A DNA stretch of 64,000 nt from Corynebacterium sp. 21KM1197 (GCF_033783015.1 NZ_CP123907.1:372001-436000), one strand, 5' to 3'. Counted from the stretch's first letter, positions 35,694 to 44,971 are shown. Notes: generated from the letters alone by a model not told the origin. A program made the numbers and translations.

Positions 35694-36548
35694 GTGTTTC
35701 TTGCCAATTTTTTGATCGCCCTGCGCGAGGGGGTGGAGGCCTGCCTCATCGTGGGAATCCTGGTGGCGAGCCTGGTGAAGATGAACCGCCGGGACATGCT
35801 GCCGCACCTGTGGCTGGGGGTGGGCCTGGCCGCCGTGGTGCCCCTGGTGGCGGGAGCGGCGATGACGTGGGGGCCGTACACGCTCACGTTCCAGGCCCAG
35901 GAGATCGTGGGCGGGGTTTTATCTCTGGTGGCCGCGGCCATGATTACCTGGATGATCCTGTGGATGTCGCAGCACGCGGGGCACCTCAGCGCGGATTTGC
36001 GCGCCCAGACGGCCACCGCCGTGGAGAACTCCTCGGCCTGGGCGCTCGTGTGGCTCGCCGCGCTGAGCGTGGGCCGCGAGGGGCTGGAAACGGCGGTATT
36101 CGTGTGGGCCACGGTGCGCGCCACGGCCGATGGCGGGTTGTGGCAGCCCACGCTGGGCGTGGTCTCCGGGCTCGCGGTGGCGGTGGTGATCGGTTGGTTG
36201 ATCTATCGCGGCACCGCGCGGATTAACCTGGGCAGATTCTTCACCGTCACCGGCTATCTCCTGGTCCTCGTGGCGGCGGGCATTGTGTCCTATGGCCTGG
36301 GCGATCTCCAGGAGGCCGGGGTGATCCCGGGCTGGGGCGTGAGCGCCTATGACCTCTCCGGTTATTTCGATGGGCATATCCCCGGTGTGCACCCTGGCGC
36401 GTGGTGGTTCGTGCTGGCGGAAGCCATGTTCAACGTGAATCTCGCGCCCACGGTGGTGCAGGTGGTGGGGTGGGTGTCCTACCTCCTGGTGGTGCTGCCG
36501 CTGTTGTGGCGGCAGCGGCGCCGTACCCAGAAGCGGTATCAAAAGTAA
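35694..36548 (+). CDS. efeU: Iron permease EfeU (FTR1 family)
   Basis: EfeU transports iron across the cytoplasmic membrane together with EfeO and EfeB. The 284-aa protein has seven hydrophobic segments and two RExxE-type iron motifs: ALREGVEACLI near residue 10 and VGREGLETAVF near 125. The GTG at 35694 gives the usual FLANFLIALREG N-terminus. The longer reading from 35613 adds a non-membrane, non-conserved stretch. efeO starts 17 nt downstream. Confidence 0.9.
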   Translation: MFLANFLIALREGVEACLIVGILVASLVKMNRRDMLPHLWLGVGLAAVVPLVAGAAMTWGPYTLTFQAQEIVGGVLSLVAAAMITWMILWMSQHAGHLSADLRAQTATAVENSSAWALVWLAALSVGREGLETAVFVWATVRATADGGLWQPTLGVVSGLAVAVVIGWLIYRGTARINLGRFFTVTGYLLVLVAAGIVSYGLGDLQEAGVIPGWGVSAYDLSGYFDGHIPGVHPGAWWFVLAEAMFNVNLAPTVVQVVGWVSYLLVVLPLLWRQRRRTQKRYQK

Positions 36549-36565
36549 AGAGAGGGCTTAAAGCC

Positions 36566-37744
36566 ATGAAGTTTGCTCGTATTGTTCCCGTCCTTGTGCC
36601 CGCCGTGGCGCTGAGCGCCTGCGTGGCGAATAACCCCGAGGGGGCGTCGGAAGCCCAGGGCGCGGGTGATCCCATCGAGGTACGCATCACCGACGATACG
36701 TGCGAGGTATCTTCCGCCGAGGTTCCCTCCGGGCGGGTGACCTTCCACCTGAAGAACGAGGGCACGGTGCGCAATGAGTTCGAGATCCTCGCGGAGGATC
36801 GTCTGCGCATCGTGGGCGAGCGGGAGAACCTGGGTCCCGGCACCACCACGGATTACACGGTGCTGCTGGAACCGGGAAGCTACGTCACCGCCTGCAAGAA
36901 GAACATGGTGGGCGCGCTCGTGGACGCGAGGGACTTCACCGTCACCCAGGGCGAGGAGGTGGAGGTCTCCGCCGATGAGCGGGAGCTTATCGACGCCGCC
37001 GTGACCAACTACACCGCATACGTGCGCGATCAGGTGGGCCAACTGCTCGCCGCCACCGAGGACTTTGCCGATCTCTATCGCAACGGCGATGAGCAGGCCG
37101 CGCGGGCCGCCTATGCCCCCAGCCGCATGTTCTTCGAGCGGATCGAGCCCACCGCCGAGGCCTTTGGTGACCTCGATCCCGCCCTGGACGAGCGCGAGGC
37201 GGATTACCAGGCCTCCGAGGAGGCCGACACCCGCCCGTGGACGGGTTGGCACCGCATTGAAAAGGATCTGTGGCGGCCCGAGGGCACCCCGGCGGCCGGC
37301 ACGGAGGAGCGCACTGACCTGGCCAAGCAATTGGTGGACGATACGCAGGAACTCTATGACCTGGTGTATTCCGCTGACTTCTCGGTGAGCATCGCGGATA
37401 TTTCCAACGGTGCCATCGGCCTACTGGAGGAGGTGGCCACCACTAAGATCACCGGCGAGGAGGAAGCCTTTAGCCACACCGATCTCTACGATTTCCAGGG
37501 CAACCTGGAGGGCGCGAGGGTGGCCTACGGCACGGTGGAGGCGCTGGCCAAGCGTAACGATGAGGAATTGGCCAAGACCATTACCTCCCGCTTCGAGGCC
37601 CTGCAAGAAGCCCTGAACAAGCACCGGGAGGGCGAGGGTTTTGTGTCCTACGATTCCCTGGACGATAAGGCCCGCCGCGAACTCTCCGATCGCGTGGACG
37701 CGCTGCGTGTGCCCCTGGCCACGCTCACCGAGGCGATCGTGTAA
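36566..37744 (+). CDS. efeO: Iron uptake lipoprotein EfeO (cupredoxin + M75 domain)
   Basis: EfeO is the extracytoplasmic iron-binding partner of EfeU. The 392-aa protein has a lipoprotein signal (MKFARIVPVLVPAVALSAC, lipobox LSAC). A cupredoxin-like domain (residues about 40-125, TDDTCEVSSAEVPSGRVTF to YVTACKKNM) follows, then an imelysin/M75 helical domain with the HxxE iron motif in GWHRIEKDLW. AGAGGGCTTAAAGCC precedes the ATG. Its TAA overlaps the efeB ATG. Confidence 0.92.
   Translation: MKFARIVPVLVPAVALSACVANNPEGASEAQGAGDPIEVRITDDTCEVSSAEVPSGRVTFHLKNEGTVRNEFEILAEDRLRIVGERENLGPGTTTDYTVLLEPGSYVTACKKNMVGALVDARDFTVTQGEEVEVSADERELIDAAVTNYTAYVRDQVGQLLAATEDFADLYRNGDEQAARAAYAPSRMFFERIEPTAEAFGDLDPALDEREADYQASEEADTRPWTGWHRIEKDLWRPEGTPAAGTEERTDLAKQLVDDTQELYDLVYSADFSVSIADISNGAIGLLEEVATTKITGEEEAFSHTDLYDFQGNLEGARVAYGTVEALAKRNDEELAKTITSRFEALQEALNKHREGEGFVSYDSLDDKARRELSDRVDALRVPLATLTEAIV
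36985..36997 (-). repeat. Dispersed 13-mer GGCGTCGATAAGC, copy 3 (inverted)
   Basis: The plus strand reads GCTTATCGACGCC, the exact reverse complement of the other copies. This one is inside efeO and encodes LIDA, so it is compatible with ordinary coding sequence. Confidence 0.4.
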
Positions 37745-38961
37745 TGACCACGCGGATTAGCCGCCGGGCCATGCTCCTTGGCACCGGCGTGAGCGCGGGC
37801 ACCGCCCTGGGCGGATTTGCCCTGGGCCGGGGAACGGCTCCCGAGGGTGCTGCCGCCGGGGAGACGGTGGAGTTCCGCGGGGAACACCAATCCGGGATCA
37901 TCACGCCCGCGCAGCAGCAGATGCTGATGGTGGCCTTTGATATGGTGGCCGCGCGCCGGGAGGACCTGGTGGCGCTGCTGGAAAAGTGGACCCTGGCGGC
38001 GGAGCGAATGCAGGCGGGGGAGCCGGTGAACGCGCCCAAGGCCCGTGATGATGTTCCCCCGGACGATACCGGCGAGGCGATGGGCCTGGGTGCCGCCCGG
38101 TTGAGCATCACCTTTGGCTTTGGGGCCAGTCTTTTTAGGGACGAGTTCGGCCTGAGCGAGCGCTGCCCGGAGGCCCTGCGCCGGGGGATTCCGCGCATGG
38201 CTGCGGAGAAGATCGACGAAGAGCGCTCGCACGGCGATCTGGTCATTCAGATCTGCGCGGAGGACCCAATGGTGGTGCTGCACGCCATGCACCAGTTCAA
38301 GCGCCTGGCCTTTGGCACGGCGTCGGTGCGCTGGATGCAGGTGGGTTATGGCCGCACGGCCTCCACCTCCACGGAGCAGGAAACCCCGCGCAACCTCTTT
38401 GGCTTCAAGGACGGCACCGCCAATATCAAGGCTGAGGAGCCCGCAGCGGAGTTGAACAAGCACCTGTGGATTCAGCCCAAGGACGAGGCCGGGGATTGGG
38501 CCGCCGGTGGCACCTACCTGTGCATGCGCAAGATCCACATGATGATGGAGGTGTGGGACGAACTGGTCCTGTCCGAGCAGCAGCGGATCATCGGGCGGGA
38601 GAAGGTGCAGGGCGCGCCGATGTCCGGCGGCGGGGAGTTTACCGCGCCGGACTTTGGGGATAGCCGCATTGATGCGCACTCGCACCTCTCCACGGTGCAC
38701 CCCGATCACAACCAGGGGGCGCGCATGCTGCGCCGGGGCTATAACTACACCGAGGGGCTAACGGAACTGGGCCGCTTGCAGGCGGGGCTATTCTTCATCG
38801 CCTACGTGCGCGATCCCGGCACCCACTTCATTCCGGTGCTCTCCCGCATGGCCGATGATCTGCTCACGGAGTACTTGCAGCACATCGCCACGGGGCTGTA
38901 CCTGATCCCGCCGGGCATCCGGGAGGGGGAGTCCTACGTGGGGCAGCGTCTGCTGGGCTAG
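37744..38961 (+). CDS. efeB: Deferrochelatase/peroxidase EfeB (DyP-type), Tat-exported
   Basis: EfeB is a haem DyP peroxidase that works with EfeU and EfeO in ferrous iron uptake. The 405-aa protein starts with a Tat signal (RISRRAMLLGTGVSAGTALGG). The DyP motif GFKDGTANI (GxxDG) is near residue 220, and STVHPDHNQGARMLRRGYNY carries the His/Arg of the haem site near 315. Tat export fits a cofactor folded in the cytosol. The start overlaps the efeO stop (TAATG). Confidence 0.93.
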   Translation: MTTRISRRAMLLGTGVSAGTALGGFALGRGTAPEGAAAGETVEFRGEHQSGIITPAQQQMLMVAFDMVAARREDLVALLEKWTLAAERMQAGEPVNAPKARDDVPPDDTGEAMGLGAARLSITFGFGASLFRDEFGLSERCPEALRRGIPRMAAEKIDEERSHGDLVIQICAEDPMVVLHAMHQFKRLAFGTASVRWMQVGYGRTASTSTEQETPRNLFGFKDGTANIKAEEPAAELNKHLWIQPKDEAGDWAAGGTYLCMRKIHMMMEVWDELVLSEQQRIIGREKVQGAPMSGGGEFTAPDFGDSRIDAHSHLSTVHPDHNQGARMLRRGYNYTEGLTELGRLQAGLFFIAYVRDPGTHFIPVLSRMADDLLTEYLQHIATGLYLIPPGIREGESYVGQRLLG

Positions 38962-38972
38962 GAACCTGGGGT

Positions 38973-38978
38973 TATCCT
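38973..38978 (+). promoter_or_regulatory. -10 box of tsaB
   Basis: TATCCT, the same hexamer as at glmS, ends 7 nt before the GTG at 38986. It favours this start over the GTG at 38980. Confidence 0.5.
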
Positions 38979-38985
38979 GGTGAGC

Positions 38986-39672
38986 GTGTTAGTTCTTGCC
39001 ATTGATACCGCCACGGCGGACCTCGTGACGGGCATTGTGGATACCGCCACGGGAGACGCGGTGGCGGAACGCATTGTGCGCGGAACCCGCTCCCATAACG
39101 AGCTCTTGGTGCCCACGATTCGGCAGATGCTGCGCGAGCAGGGACTGAGCCTGGTGGATATTCAGGCGATGGTGGTGGGCTGCGGCCCCGGCCCCTTTAC
39201 CGGTTTGCGGGTGGGCATGGTGACCGCGGAGTCCCTGGGACATTCCCTGGGCCTGCCGGTGCACGGGGTGTGCTCCCTGGACGCCATCGGGTACCAACTC
39301 CGCGAGTACCCCGTGGCCCTGGTGACCACGGACGCGCGGCGGCGCGAGGTCTATTGGGCCACGTACCGCCACGGCGAGCGGGGGGAGGGGCCGGATGTGG
39401 TGGCCCCGGCGTCGTTAAGCCCCCGCGAGGCGCCGCTGCACCTGAGCGTGCCGGAGCACCTGGTGGAAAAACTCCCCGCGAGCCTGGCCGATATTCCGCG
39501 CAGCCACCTCGGCCCCACGCCTGCCTCCCTGGTGGCGGTGGCGGACATGGATTCCACCCCGGAGCCGCTGCGCCCCCTCTACCTGCGCCGTCCCGACGCC
39601 GCCGAGCCCAAGCCGGTGCCGCGTTCTCCCGCGATCCCGGAGGTGAACAAATGGTGGGGCTGCGGAGGCTAA
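38986..39672 (+). CDS. tsaB: tRNA threonylcarbamoyladenosine biosynthesis protein TsaB
   Basis: TsaB is the ASKHA-fold partner that binds and activates TsaD in t6A synthesis. The 228-aa protein starts LVLAIDTATADLVTGIVD. It has SHNELLVPTIRQML, the family motif CGPGPFTGLRVGMVTAESLG near residue 65, and TTDARRREVYWATY. The GTG at 38986 is set by the -10 box. The last 22 nt overlap rimI, whose strong GGAGG site lies inside tsaB. Confidence 0.9.
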   Translation: MLVLAIDTATADLVTGIVDTATGDAVAERIVRGTRSHNELLVPTIRQMLREQGLSLVDIQAMVVGCGPGPFTGLRVGMVTAESLGHSLGLPVHGVCSLDAIGYQLREYPVALVTTDARRREVYWATYRHGERGEGPDVVAPASLSPREAPLHLSVPEHLVEKLPASLADIPRSHLGPTPASLVAVADMDSTPEPLRPLYLRRPDAAEPKPVPRSPAIPEVNKWWGCGG

Positions 39673-40118
39673 CCACGGCGGACGCCGCGCGCTGCGCGGA
39701 ATTGGAGCAGGTGCTGTTTCCGGGGGATAGCCCCTGGCCACGGCAGGCCTTTGAAAAGGAGATCGCGCACCCCTCGTCCTTTTATGTGGGGGCGCAGGAC
39801 GGCGATCTGTTGGTGGGCTACGCGGGCCTGGTGGTGCTGGGGCCCAGCGATAGCCCGGAGTGCGAGGTCTACACGATCGGCGTGGACCCCGCCTACCAGG
39901 GCCGGGGGCTGGGCCGGGAGTTGCTGGAACAACTCCTGCACACCGCCGACCTCCTGGAGGCCCCGGTATTCCTGGAGGTGCGCACGGATAACGCCCCGGC
40001 GATAGGCCTTTACGAGAGCAAGGGATTCACCATCACCGGCACCCGCCGCAACTACTACCAGCCCTCCGGGGCCGATGCGTACACCATGATGCGCGAGGCT
40101 ACTGTTAAACCATCATGA
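39651..40118 (+). CDS. rimI: GNAT acetyltransferase, ribosomal-protein-alanine acetyltransferase RimI type
   Basis: RimI acetylates the N-terminus of S18 in E. coli and is regularly found between tsaB and tsaD. The 155-aa protein has the GNAT acetyl-CoA loop [17 protein letters not shown] (near residue 85), VFLEVRTDN and [22 protein letters not shown] 39651 follows GGAGGTGAACAA, an excellent ribosome-binding site. It overlaps tsaB by 22 nt and tsaD by 4 nt. Confidence 0.9.
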   Translation: MVGLRRLTTADAARCAELEQVLFPGDSPWPRQAFEKEIAHPSSFYVGAQDGDLLVGYAGLVVLGPSDSPECEVYTIGVDPAYQGRGLGRELLEQLLHTADLLEAPVFLEVRTDNAPAIGLYESKGFTITGTRRNYYQPSGADAYTMMREATVKPS

Positions 40119-41158
40119 TTATCCTTGGGATTGAAAGTTCCTGCGATGAAACCGGCGTGGGCATCGTGCGGCTGCACGAGGACGGCCGCGTGGAGGAGAT
40201 GGCCAACGTGGTGGCCTCCTCGATGGAGCAGCACGCGCGCTTCGGCGGGGTAGTACCGGAGATTGCCTCCCGCGCGCACCTGGAGGCGATGGTGCCGGTC
40301 ATGCGCGAGGCCCTGGCTCAGGCGGGCATCGAGAGTGCCGACGCCGTGGCCGCCACCGTGGGACCCGGCCTGGCCGGGGCGCTGCTGGTGGGGGCCTCGG
40401 CGGCCAAGGGCTACGCCGCCGGGTGGGACGTGCCCTTCTACGGCGTGAATCACCTGGGCGGACACGTGGCCGTGGCAAACTTGGAGGGCGATCCGCTGCC
40501 GCACTCCGTGGCGCTGCTGGTATCCGGCGGGCACACTCAATTGCTTGAGGTGGAGGCCGTGGGCAAACCCATGCGGGAGCTGGGCTCCACGCTTGACGAC
40601 GCCGCCGGCGAGGCCTACGACAAGGTTTCCCGCCTGCTGGGGCTGGGATACCCCGGCGGCCCGGTGATTGATCGCCTGGCCAGCTGGGGCAACCCGGCGG
40701 CCATCGCCTTCCCGCGCGGACTGACCAAGCGGGTGGATGAGGAACGCGGGCACCGGCACAACTTCTCCTTCTCCGGGCTCAAGACCTCCGTGGCGCGCTA
40801 CGTGGAGGCCGCCGAGCGCGAGGGGAGGGTGATCTCCGTGGAGGACGTCTGTGCCTCCTTCCAGGAAGCCGTGTGCGACGTGCTCACCATGAAGGCCGTG
40901 CGCGCCTGCCGGGATACCGGCGCGGGGGTGCTGCTGCTGGGTGGCGGGGTGGCCGCTAACTCGCGCCTGCGGGAACTGGCGCAGGAGCGCTGCGCGGCGG
41001 AGGGGATAGAACTGCGCGTGCCCAGCTCCGCCCTGTGCACGGACAATGGGCTGATGATTGCGACGGTGGCCGCGCAACTTATCTACGAGGGCGCACAGCC
41101 CTCCGGGTTGGACGCGGGTACCGATCCCTCCCTGGAGGTGGAGATTCCGCTAGTGTAG
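40115..41158 (+). CDS. tsaD: tRNA N6-adenosine threonylcarbamoyltransferase TsaD
   Basis: TsaD transfers the threonylcarbamoyl group to A37 of ANN-decoding tRNAs. The 347-aa protein starts [18 protein letters not shown] and has the metal motif NHLGGHVA (HxxxH), [10 protein letters not shown] and [22 protein letters not shown] (landmarks). [13 protein letters not shown] and CTDNGLMIA lie near the C-terminus. The ATG overlaps rimI (ATGA). Confidence 0.96.
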   Translation: MIILGIESSCDETGVGIVRLHEDGRVEEMANVVASSMEQHARFGGVVPEIASRAHLEAMVPVMREALAQAGIESADAVAATVGPGLAGALLVGASAAKGYAAGWDVPFYGVNHLGGHVAVANLEGDPLPHSVALLVSGGHTQLLEVEAVGKPMRELGSTLDDAAGEAYDKVSRLLGLGYPGGPVIDRLASWGNPAAIAFPRGLTKRVDEERGHRHNFSFSGLKTSVARYVEAAEREGRVISVEDVCASFQEAVCDVLTMKAVRACRDTGAGVLLLGGGVAANSRLRELAQERCAAEGIELRVPSSALCTDNGLMIATVAAQLIYEGAQPSGLDAGTDPSLEVEIPLV

Positions 41159-41161
41159 CCC

Positions 41162-41189
41162 TTGATTGTGAGAGGTGGATCACTATATG
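41162..41189 (+). promoter_or_regulatory. Promoter of the ABC exporter operon
   Basis: TTGATT (41162-41167), a 16-nt spacer and TATATG (41184-41189) make one of the clearest -35/-10 pairs in the window. The start codon at 41198 is 8 nt further, so the mRNA is probably leaderless. Confidence 0.55.
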
Positions 41190-41197
41190 GTTCCTCT

Positions 41198-42169
41198 ATG
41201 GGCTCTCATTCCGTATTGCGCGTTGATTCCTTGACCAGGGATTTCTCTGATGGGGCGCGCCGGGTTCTGGATGGGGTGAGTTTTACCGTTGCGGCCGGGG
41301 AGATCGTTGGCTTGCTCGGCCCCAATGGCGCGGGGAAAACCACCACCGTGCGGGTGTGCTCCACGCTGCTTAAACCGACGTCGGGAACCGTGGAGGTATG
41401 CGGCATCGATGCCGTTCGATTCCCGCGACGGGCGCGCCGCCACATCGGTGTGGTGCTGGGCGGGGAACGCGGCTTTTACCTGCGGGCCACGGCGCGGGAT
41501 AATCTGCTCTTCTTTGCCGATATTCTGGGCGTTCCCGGCGCTCGGCGCAGGCAGCGGGTGGATTGGGCGCTGGATATGGTGGGGCTGAAAGATAGGCAGC
41601 GCGATCTCGTGGAAAACTATTCCAGGGGAATGCGGCAGCGCCTGCACATTGCGCGGGGTCTGCTGAATGAGCCGGATCTGCTTCTCCTCGATGAGCCCAC
41701 CAATGGCGTTGATCCCGATGTAGCCGAGGGGATCATCGCCCTTATTGATTCCCTCGCCCATGAACACGGCACGGCGATTCTGCTCACCACACACCTGCTC
41801 GGGGAGATGGAAAAACTGGCGGATCGTATTCACGTCTTGCTCGATGGCACCCTGGGCGTTTCGGGCTCCGTGCGGGAAATAGCGCAGGCCGCCGGGGTAC
41901 AAAGCATCTCCACCTTTAGCCTGAACGCGGGGGTAGGGGAGCGGCGGTGCCTCCGCCTGCGGGAAAACCTGGAGACGATGGATAGCGTGCTTCAAGCTCG
42001 TTTCCGCAGGGTAGACGCCCGCTTTCTCTTCTCCGTCTCATGGGCGGATGCGGCCTCGGAAGATCACCTGGCGGGGACTGCCCGGGCGCAGGGCCTTGAT
42101 CTGGATGATATGGTCACCCGCCCGCCGAGCTTGGAAGAGGGGTATTTGGCTCTGGTGAGGCAGCGATGA
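41198..42169 (+). CDS. ABC transporter ATP-binding protein (ABC-2 exporter type)
   Basis: It powers a two-permease ABC-2 exporter. The 323-aa protein has Walker A GLLGPNGAGKTTTVRV (near residue 40), the signature NYSRGMRQRLHIARG, Walker B LLLLDEPTNGVDP, and the H-loop in LLTTHLLGEMEKLADR. A regulatory or dimer domain fills the C-terminal 90 residues. The substrate is unknown; drug, antibiotic or lipid export are all possible for this class. The stop overlaps the first permease gene (ATGA). Confidence 0.9.
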   Translation: MGSHSVLRVDSLTRDFSDGARRVLDGVSFTVAAGEIVGLLGPNGAGKTTTVRVCSTLLKPTSGTVEVCGIDAVRFPRRARRHIGVVLGGERGFYLRATARDNLLFFADILGVPGARRRQRVDWALDMVGLKDRQRDLVENYSRGMRQRLHIARGLLNEPDLLLLDEPTNGVDPDVAEGIIALIDSLAHEHGTAILLTTHLLGEMEKLADRIHVLLDGTLGVSGSVREIAQAAGVQSISTFSLNAGVGERRCLRLRENLETMDSVLQARFRRVDARFLFSVSWADAASEDHLAGTARAQGLDLDDMVTRPPSLEEGYLALVRQR

Positions 42170-42895
42170 TGGCTATGGCGCGGGCGCTTCTTTTTCATCT
42201 TCGTCTTTTTGCCCGGACCTCGTATTTTGTGCAATTGGCGGTCACCTCTACCCTGTCCATTTACGCCCTGCAATCCCTGGGGGCGCGGTATGCGGGCGGC
42301 GCGGAGGATGACATATGGTTGCGCTCCGCGCTGGTGGGGGTATGGACGGTGAGCACGGTTTCCGCGGGGATCATTGGCTTTCAGCGCTTTCAGGGAACGC
42401 TGGCCTACCTACTATTGGGGCCCGGCCATCCGATGAAGGCGATCCTCCCCCTGGTGGCGGCTAGTTCCACCTTTGGCCTGGTGTCTTTCCCGCTGGCTTG
42501 GATATGTGCTCTCATTGCTGGCTCCGGGGTGACATATCCCAGCGGCGCGGTGGCGCTTGGCGTTATGGTGTATTGGATTTCCTGCGTGTCGGTGAGCCTG
42601 GTTATTGCTCCCCTCTTTGTGCTTACCCCGCACGCCATTACCTATGAGCCGCTGCTCAATATCCCCGTGGTGCTTTTAAGCGGGATTCTTGGATACGGTG
42701 CGGTTTCCGGCGAATTTGCCCATGCGGGCAAGATAATTCCCATCTTTTGGGCCGCCCGGGCGGTGCTGCATGGATACCGCCGCCGTGCCAATAGCCTGCG
42801 TGGTGGCGGCGGTATGGGGAGCGGGAGCCATGTTGTTGCTCCGCTTCATGGTCCACCGGGCTACCGTGCGCGCTTCCCTGGAGGTGGTGGGGTAA
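42166..42895 (+). pseudogene. ABC-2 permease, first subunit, broken by a one-base frameshift
   Basis: From ATG 42166 the frame encodes a membrane protein with about five hydrophobic segments up to AARAVLHG near position 42772. It then runs into a Gly/Arg-rich non-membrane sequence. In the +1 frame from 42770 the expected last segment continues (CVVAAVWGAGAMLLLRFM, then ASLEVVG) and ends with TAA at 42893-42895. That stop abuts the next gene's ATG, exactly as an operon would. One extra base near 42750-42770 explains this. It may be a mutation or a sequence error. Confidence 0.7.
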
Positions 42896-43675
42896 ATGGA
42901 GTGGAGAGAATCTCCTGTGGCCGTGGCATTGCGGGTAGCGCGCGTGAGCGCTCCTTCCATGCGAAGCGCCGGAACCATGCTCACCACCCTGGCCTTTGTT
43001 CCGCTCCTGGAGGTGGCGCTCTTGGTGACGGTGGCGCGCTCCTTTGCGGTGCCGGAGGCGGCCACGGTGGCTTACGCGGGCTTTATCGTCTCCGCCCTGG
43101 CCCTGGTGGTGGCCCAGGTGGTGGGGGCCGTGGTGCGCGATCGCGGCATAGGGGTGCTGGAGGAGACTTTGGCGGTATCTCCTTGGTCGGCGGTGTATTG
43201 GGGTGGGAAACTCCTGTTCCCGGCGGCCACGGCTCTGGTTACCTCCGCGCTGGGCTGCGTGGTGGTGTGGGCGGTGGAACCTGCCCATAACGCGGATCTA
43301 CTAGGAATGGCGCTGCTGGGGATCCTGATGGCTGTCCTCGTGGGGTGCTGCGTGGGATTGGGGTGCTCGGTAGCGGCCGTGGCGGGCCGCGATCCTTTCT
43401 TCGCGGCCAACGTGCTCACCGCGCTGCTTCCAGTCACGGCTGGGGTGATCGCCCCGCTATCTGCTTACCCGGCTTGGTTGCAGCCGGTTAGTGCGGTGCT
43501 TCCGGGAACGTGGTTGGTGCACTGGCTGCGGGAATCTGGTGCCGGACAATTCAGTGGCTGGCCGTTGCTCCTTGAGGGGCTGATCACCGCCGCGTGGGCC
43601 TGCGGTGGAGTGGTGGGGCTGCGTATGGCGTGGGGGCGTATGCGCTCGGGCAGCGGTAGCGCTGAGGTGCTGTGA
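42896..43675 (+). CDS. ABC-2 permease, second subunit
   Basis: The 259-aa protein has six hydrophobic segments (near residues 28-48, 57-78, 100-130, 140-165, 172-190 and 225-245). It carries the ABC-2 features SAPSMRSAGTMLTTLAFVPL early and PLSAYPAWLQPVSAVLPGTWLVHWLRES late. It directly follows the restored stop of the first permease (TAAATG). With that partner and the ATPase it would form one exporter. Confidence 0.82.
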   Translation: MEWRESPVAVALRVARVSAPSMRSAGTMLTTLAFVPLLEVALLVTVARSFAVPEAATVAYAGFIVSALALVVAQVVGAVVRDRGIGVLEETLAVSPWSAVYWGGKLLFPAATALVTSALGCVVVWAVEPAHNADLLGMALLGILMAVLVGCCVGLGCSVAAVAGRDPFFAANVLTALLPVTAGVIAPLSAYPAWLQPVSAVLPGTWLVHWLRESGAGQFSGWPLLLEGLITAAWACGGVVGLRMAWGRMRSGSGSAEVL

Positions 43676-43798
43676 TCTTTGTTGGCGTGCGGTGGAGGCC
43701 GGGCACGGTCATGCCTTTGGTGCACGGGAAGTAAACGGTAAATGAAATTTTGGTGGAAACTCTGGTGCGGGTAACGCACAGCCTTTAATCTCACAAGC

Positions 43799-44179
43799 GT
43801 GACGCAAGGAATCCTCATCACCCCGCACTTCACCCTCCGCGACGTGACGGTGGACACCCACCAACTCCGGCCGTCGGAGGCCATTCCCGTGGCCTTTGGT
43901 GATTCCCTCGATTACCTGGGCTATCCCGTGGAGGACGATGGCACGCCTAACCCGGCGGCCTCCCTGGCGCGTAATCAGAAAGCCACCGGCAACCCGGCCT
44001 TTTTTGCCGACCCCACCTCGGCGGTGCGGGGAGACGTGGTGTGCGTGCGCGCCGATGGCGCAGACCTTACGGGAGAGGATCGCGCCGCCGCCGAGGAAAC
44101 CGTGCGGGCAGCAAAGGTGTACTGCGAGGACTACCCGGAGGAGTATGCGCTTTGGCACAGCGCGGCGGGGTGGAGGTGA
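43799..44179 (+). CDS. Hypothetical protein, first of an orphan pair
   Basis: A 126-aa soluble protein, acidic, with no signal peptide or membrane segment. Recognisable features are only composition and short blocks such as FTLRDVTVDTHQL and CEDYPEEYALW. No family recognised. The GTG at 43799 is 7 nt after TAATCT (43786-43791), a leaderless arrangement. The next gene starts 4 nt after its stop. Confidence 0.55.
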   Translation: MTQGILITPHFTLRDVTVDTHQLRPSEAIPVAFGDSLDYLGYPVEDDGTPNPAASLARNQKATGNPAFFADPTSAVRGDVVCVRADGADLTGEDRAAAEETVRAAKVYCEDYPEEYALWHSAAGWR

Positions 44180-44183
44180 GAAT

Positions 44184-44378
44184 ATGGCGGAAGAATACAT
44201 CGGAGGAATCCCGCAAGAACTCTGGGACGAGGGGGAACTGCAATCGGGGCCTTATGCTTGGTGCCTTGAGGTTTTGACTGAGGAACAGTTCCGAGAGATA
44301 GCGGAGCGTGCCCGGAGGGAGGGGCGTAGCTTTGATCGGATGCTTGACGAGGTGGCGAGGGGATTACCTGGAAGATAA
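44184..44378 (+). CDS. Hypothetical small protein, second of the pair
   Basis: A 64-aa acidic protein (MAEEYIGGIPQELWDEGEL) with a charged helix EQFREIAERARREGRSFDRML in its second half. TGGAGGTGAGAAT before the ATG is a good ribosome-binding site. It is probably cotranscribed with the 126-aa gene. The sizes and coupling recall toxin-antitoxin pairs, but no toxin motif is seen and I do not call it one. Confidence 0.5.
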   Translation: MAEEYIGGIPQELWDEGELQSGPYAWCLEVLTEEQFREIAERARREGRSFDRMLDEVARGLPGR

Positions 44379-44431
44379 CTAACCCTGCGGTGCTTGCCCG
44401 CTACCAGTATTTTCCCTTACGATAATTCTGC

Positions 44432-44971
44432 ATGATTCTGAAAACGGAAAGATTGTTGCTTCGCCCCTGGGCGGAATCCGATAGCGCCGATTTATTCTGC
44501 TATGCCTCCGATCTGAGGGTGGGCCCCAGCGCCGGTTGGCCCGTTCACGAGAGCGAACAGGACAGTAAGGACAGCATCTCCGGTGTGCTCAGTACCCCGG
44601 AGACTTATGCGATGGTTCTGTGGGAAAGTAATGCCGCCATCGGTTCGATCGGCCTGAAGATGGGGGACTCTACCCAGCTGACGCAGCGCAGTGATGAGTG
44701 CGAACTGGGGTATTGGGTGGGCGTTCCGTATTGGGGCCGGGGATTTGTGATGGAGGCTGCGCGGGAACTTCTGCGCCATGCCTTTGGGAATCTGGGCATG
44801 AACGCGGTGTGGTGCAGTTCCGCCGAGCAGAACGTGCAATCTCAGCGGGTGCAGGAAAAACTTGGTTTTTCTTTCCATCACACCCGCGAGGATGTGTTGG
44901 TGCCGCTATTGGGCGAGTATCGGAATATTCGGGTGACTAAGTTAGAGCGGCCTGGGGCCGCTTGCGGTTAG
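44432..44971 (+). CDS. GNAT N-acetyltransferase (RimJ/RimL-like)
   Basis: The 179-aa protein begins MILKTERLLLRPWAESDS, the usual RimJ/RimL start. It has ELGYWVGVPYWGRGFVMEAA (acetyl-CoA-binding region, near residue 95) and SQRVQEKLGFSF near the end. The substrate is unknown. GATAAT lies 5 nt before the ATG. A short stem (AGCGGCC with GGCCGCT) overlaps the 3' end at 44946-44962. Confidence 0.85.
   Translation: MILKTERLLLRPWAESDSADLFCYASDLRVGPSAGWPVHESEQDSKDSISGVLSTPETYAMVLWESNAAIGSIGLKMGDSTQLTQRSDECELGYWVGVPYWGRGFVMEAARELLRHAFGNLGMNAVWCSSAEQNVQSQRVQEKLGFSFHHTREDVLVPLLGEYRNIRVTKLERPGAACG

Noticed and set aside
43799..44378. Toxin-antitoxin pair
   Set aside because: Gene sizes and coupling fit, but no toxin fold, DNA-binding antitoxin motif or family resemblance is visible.
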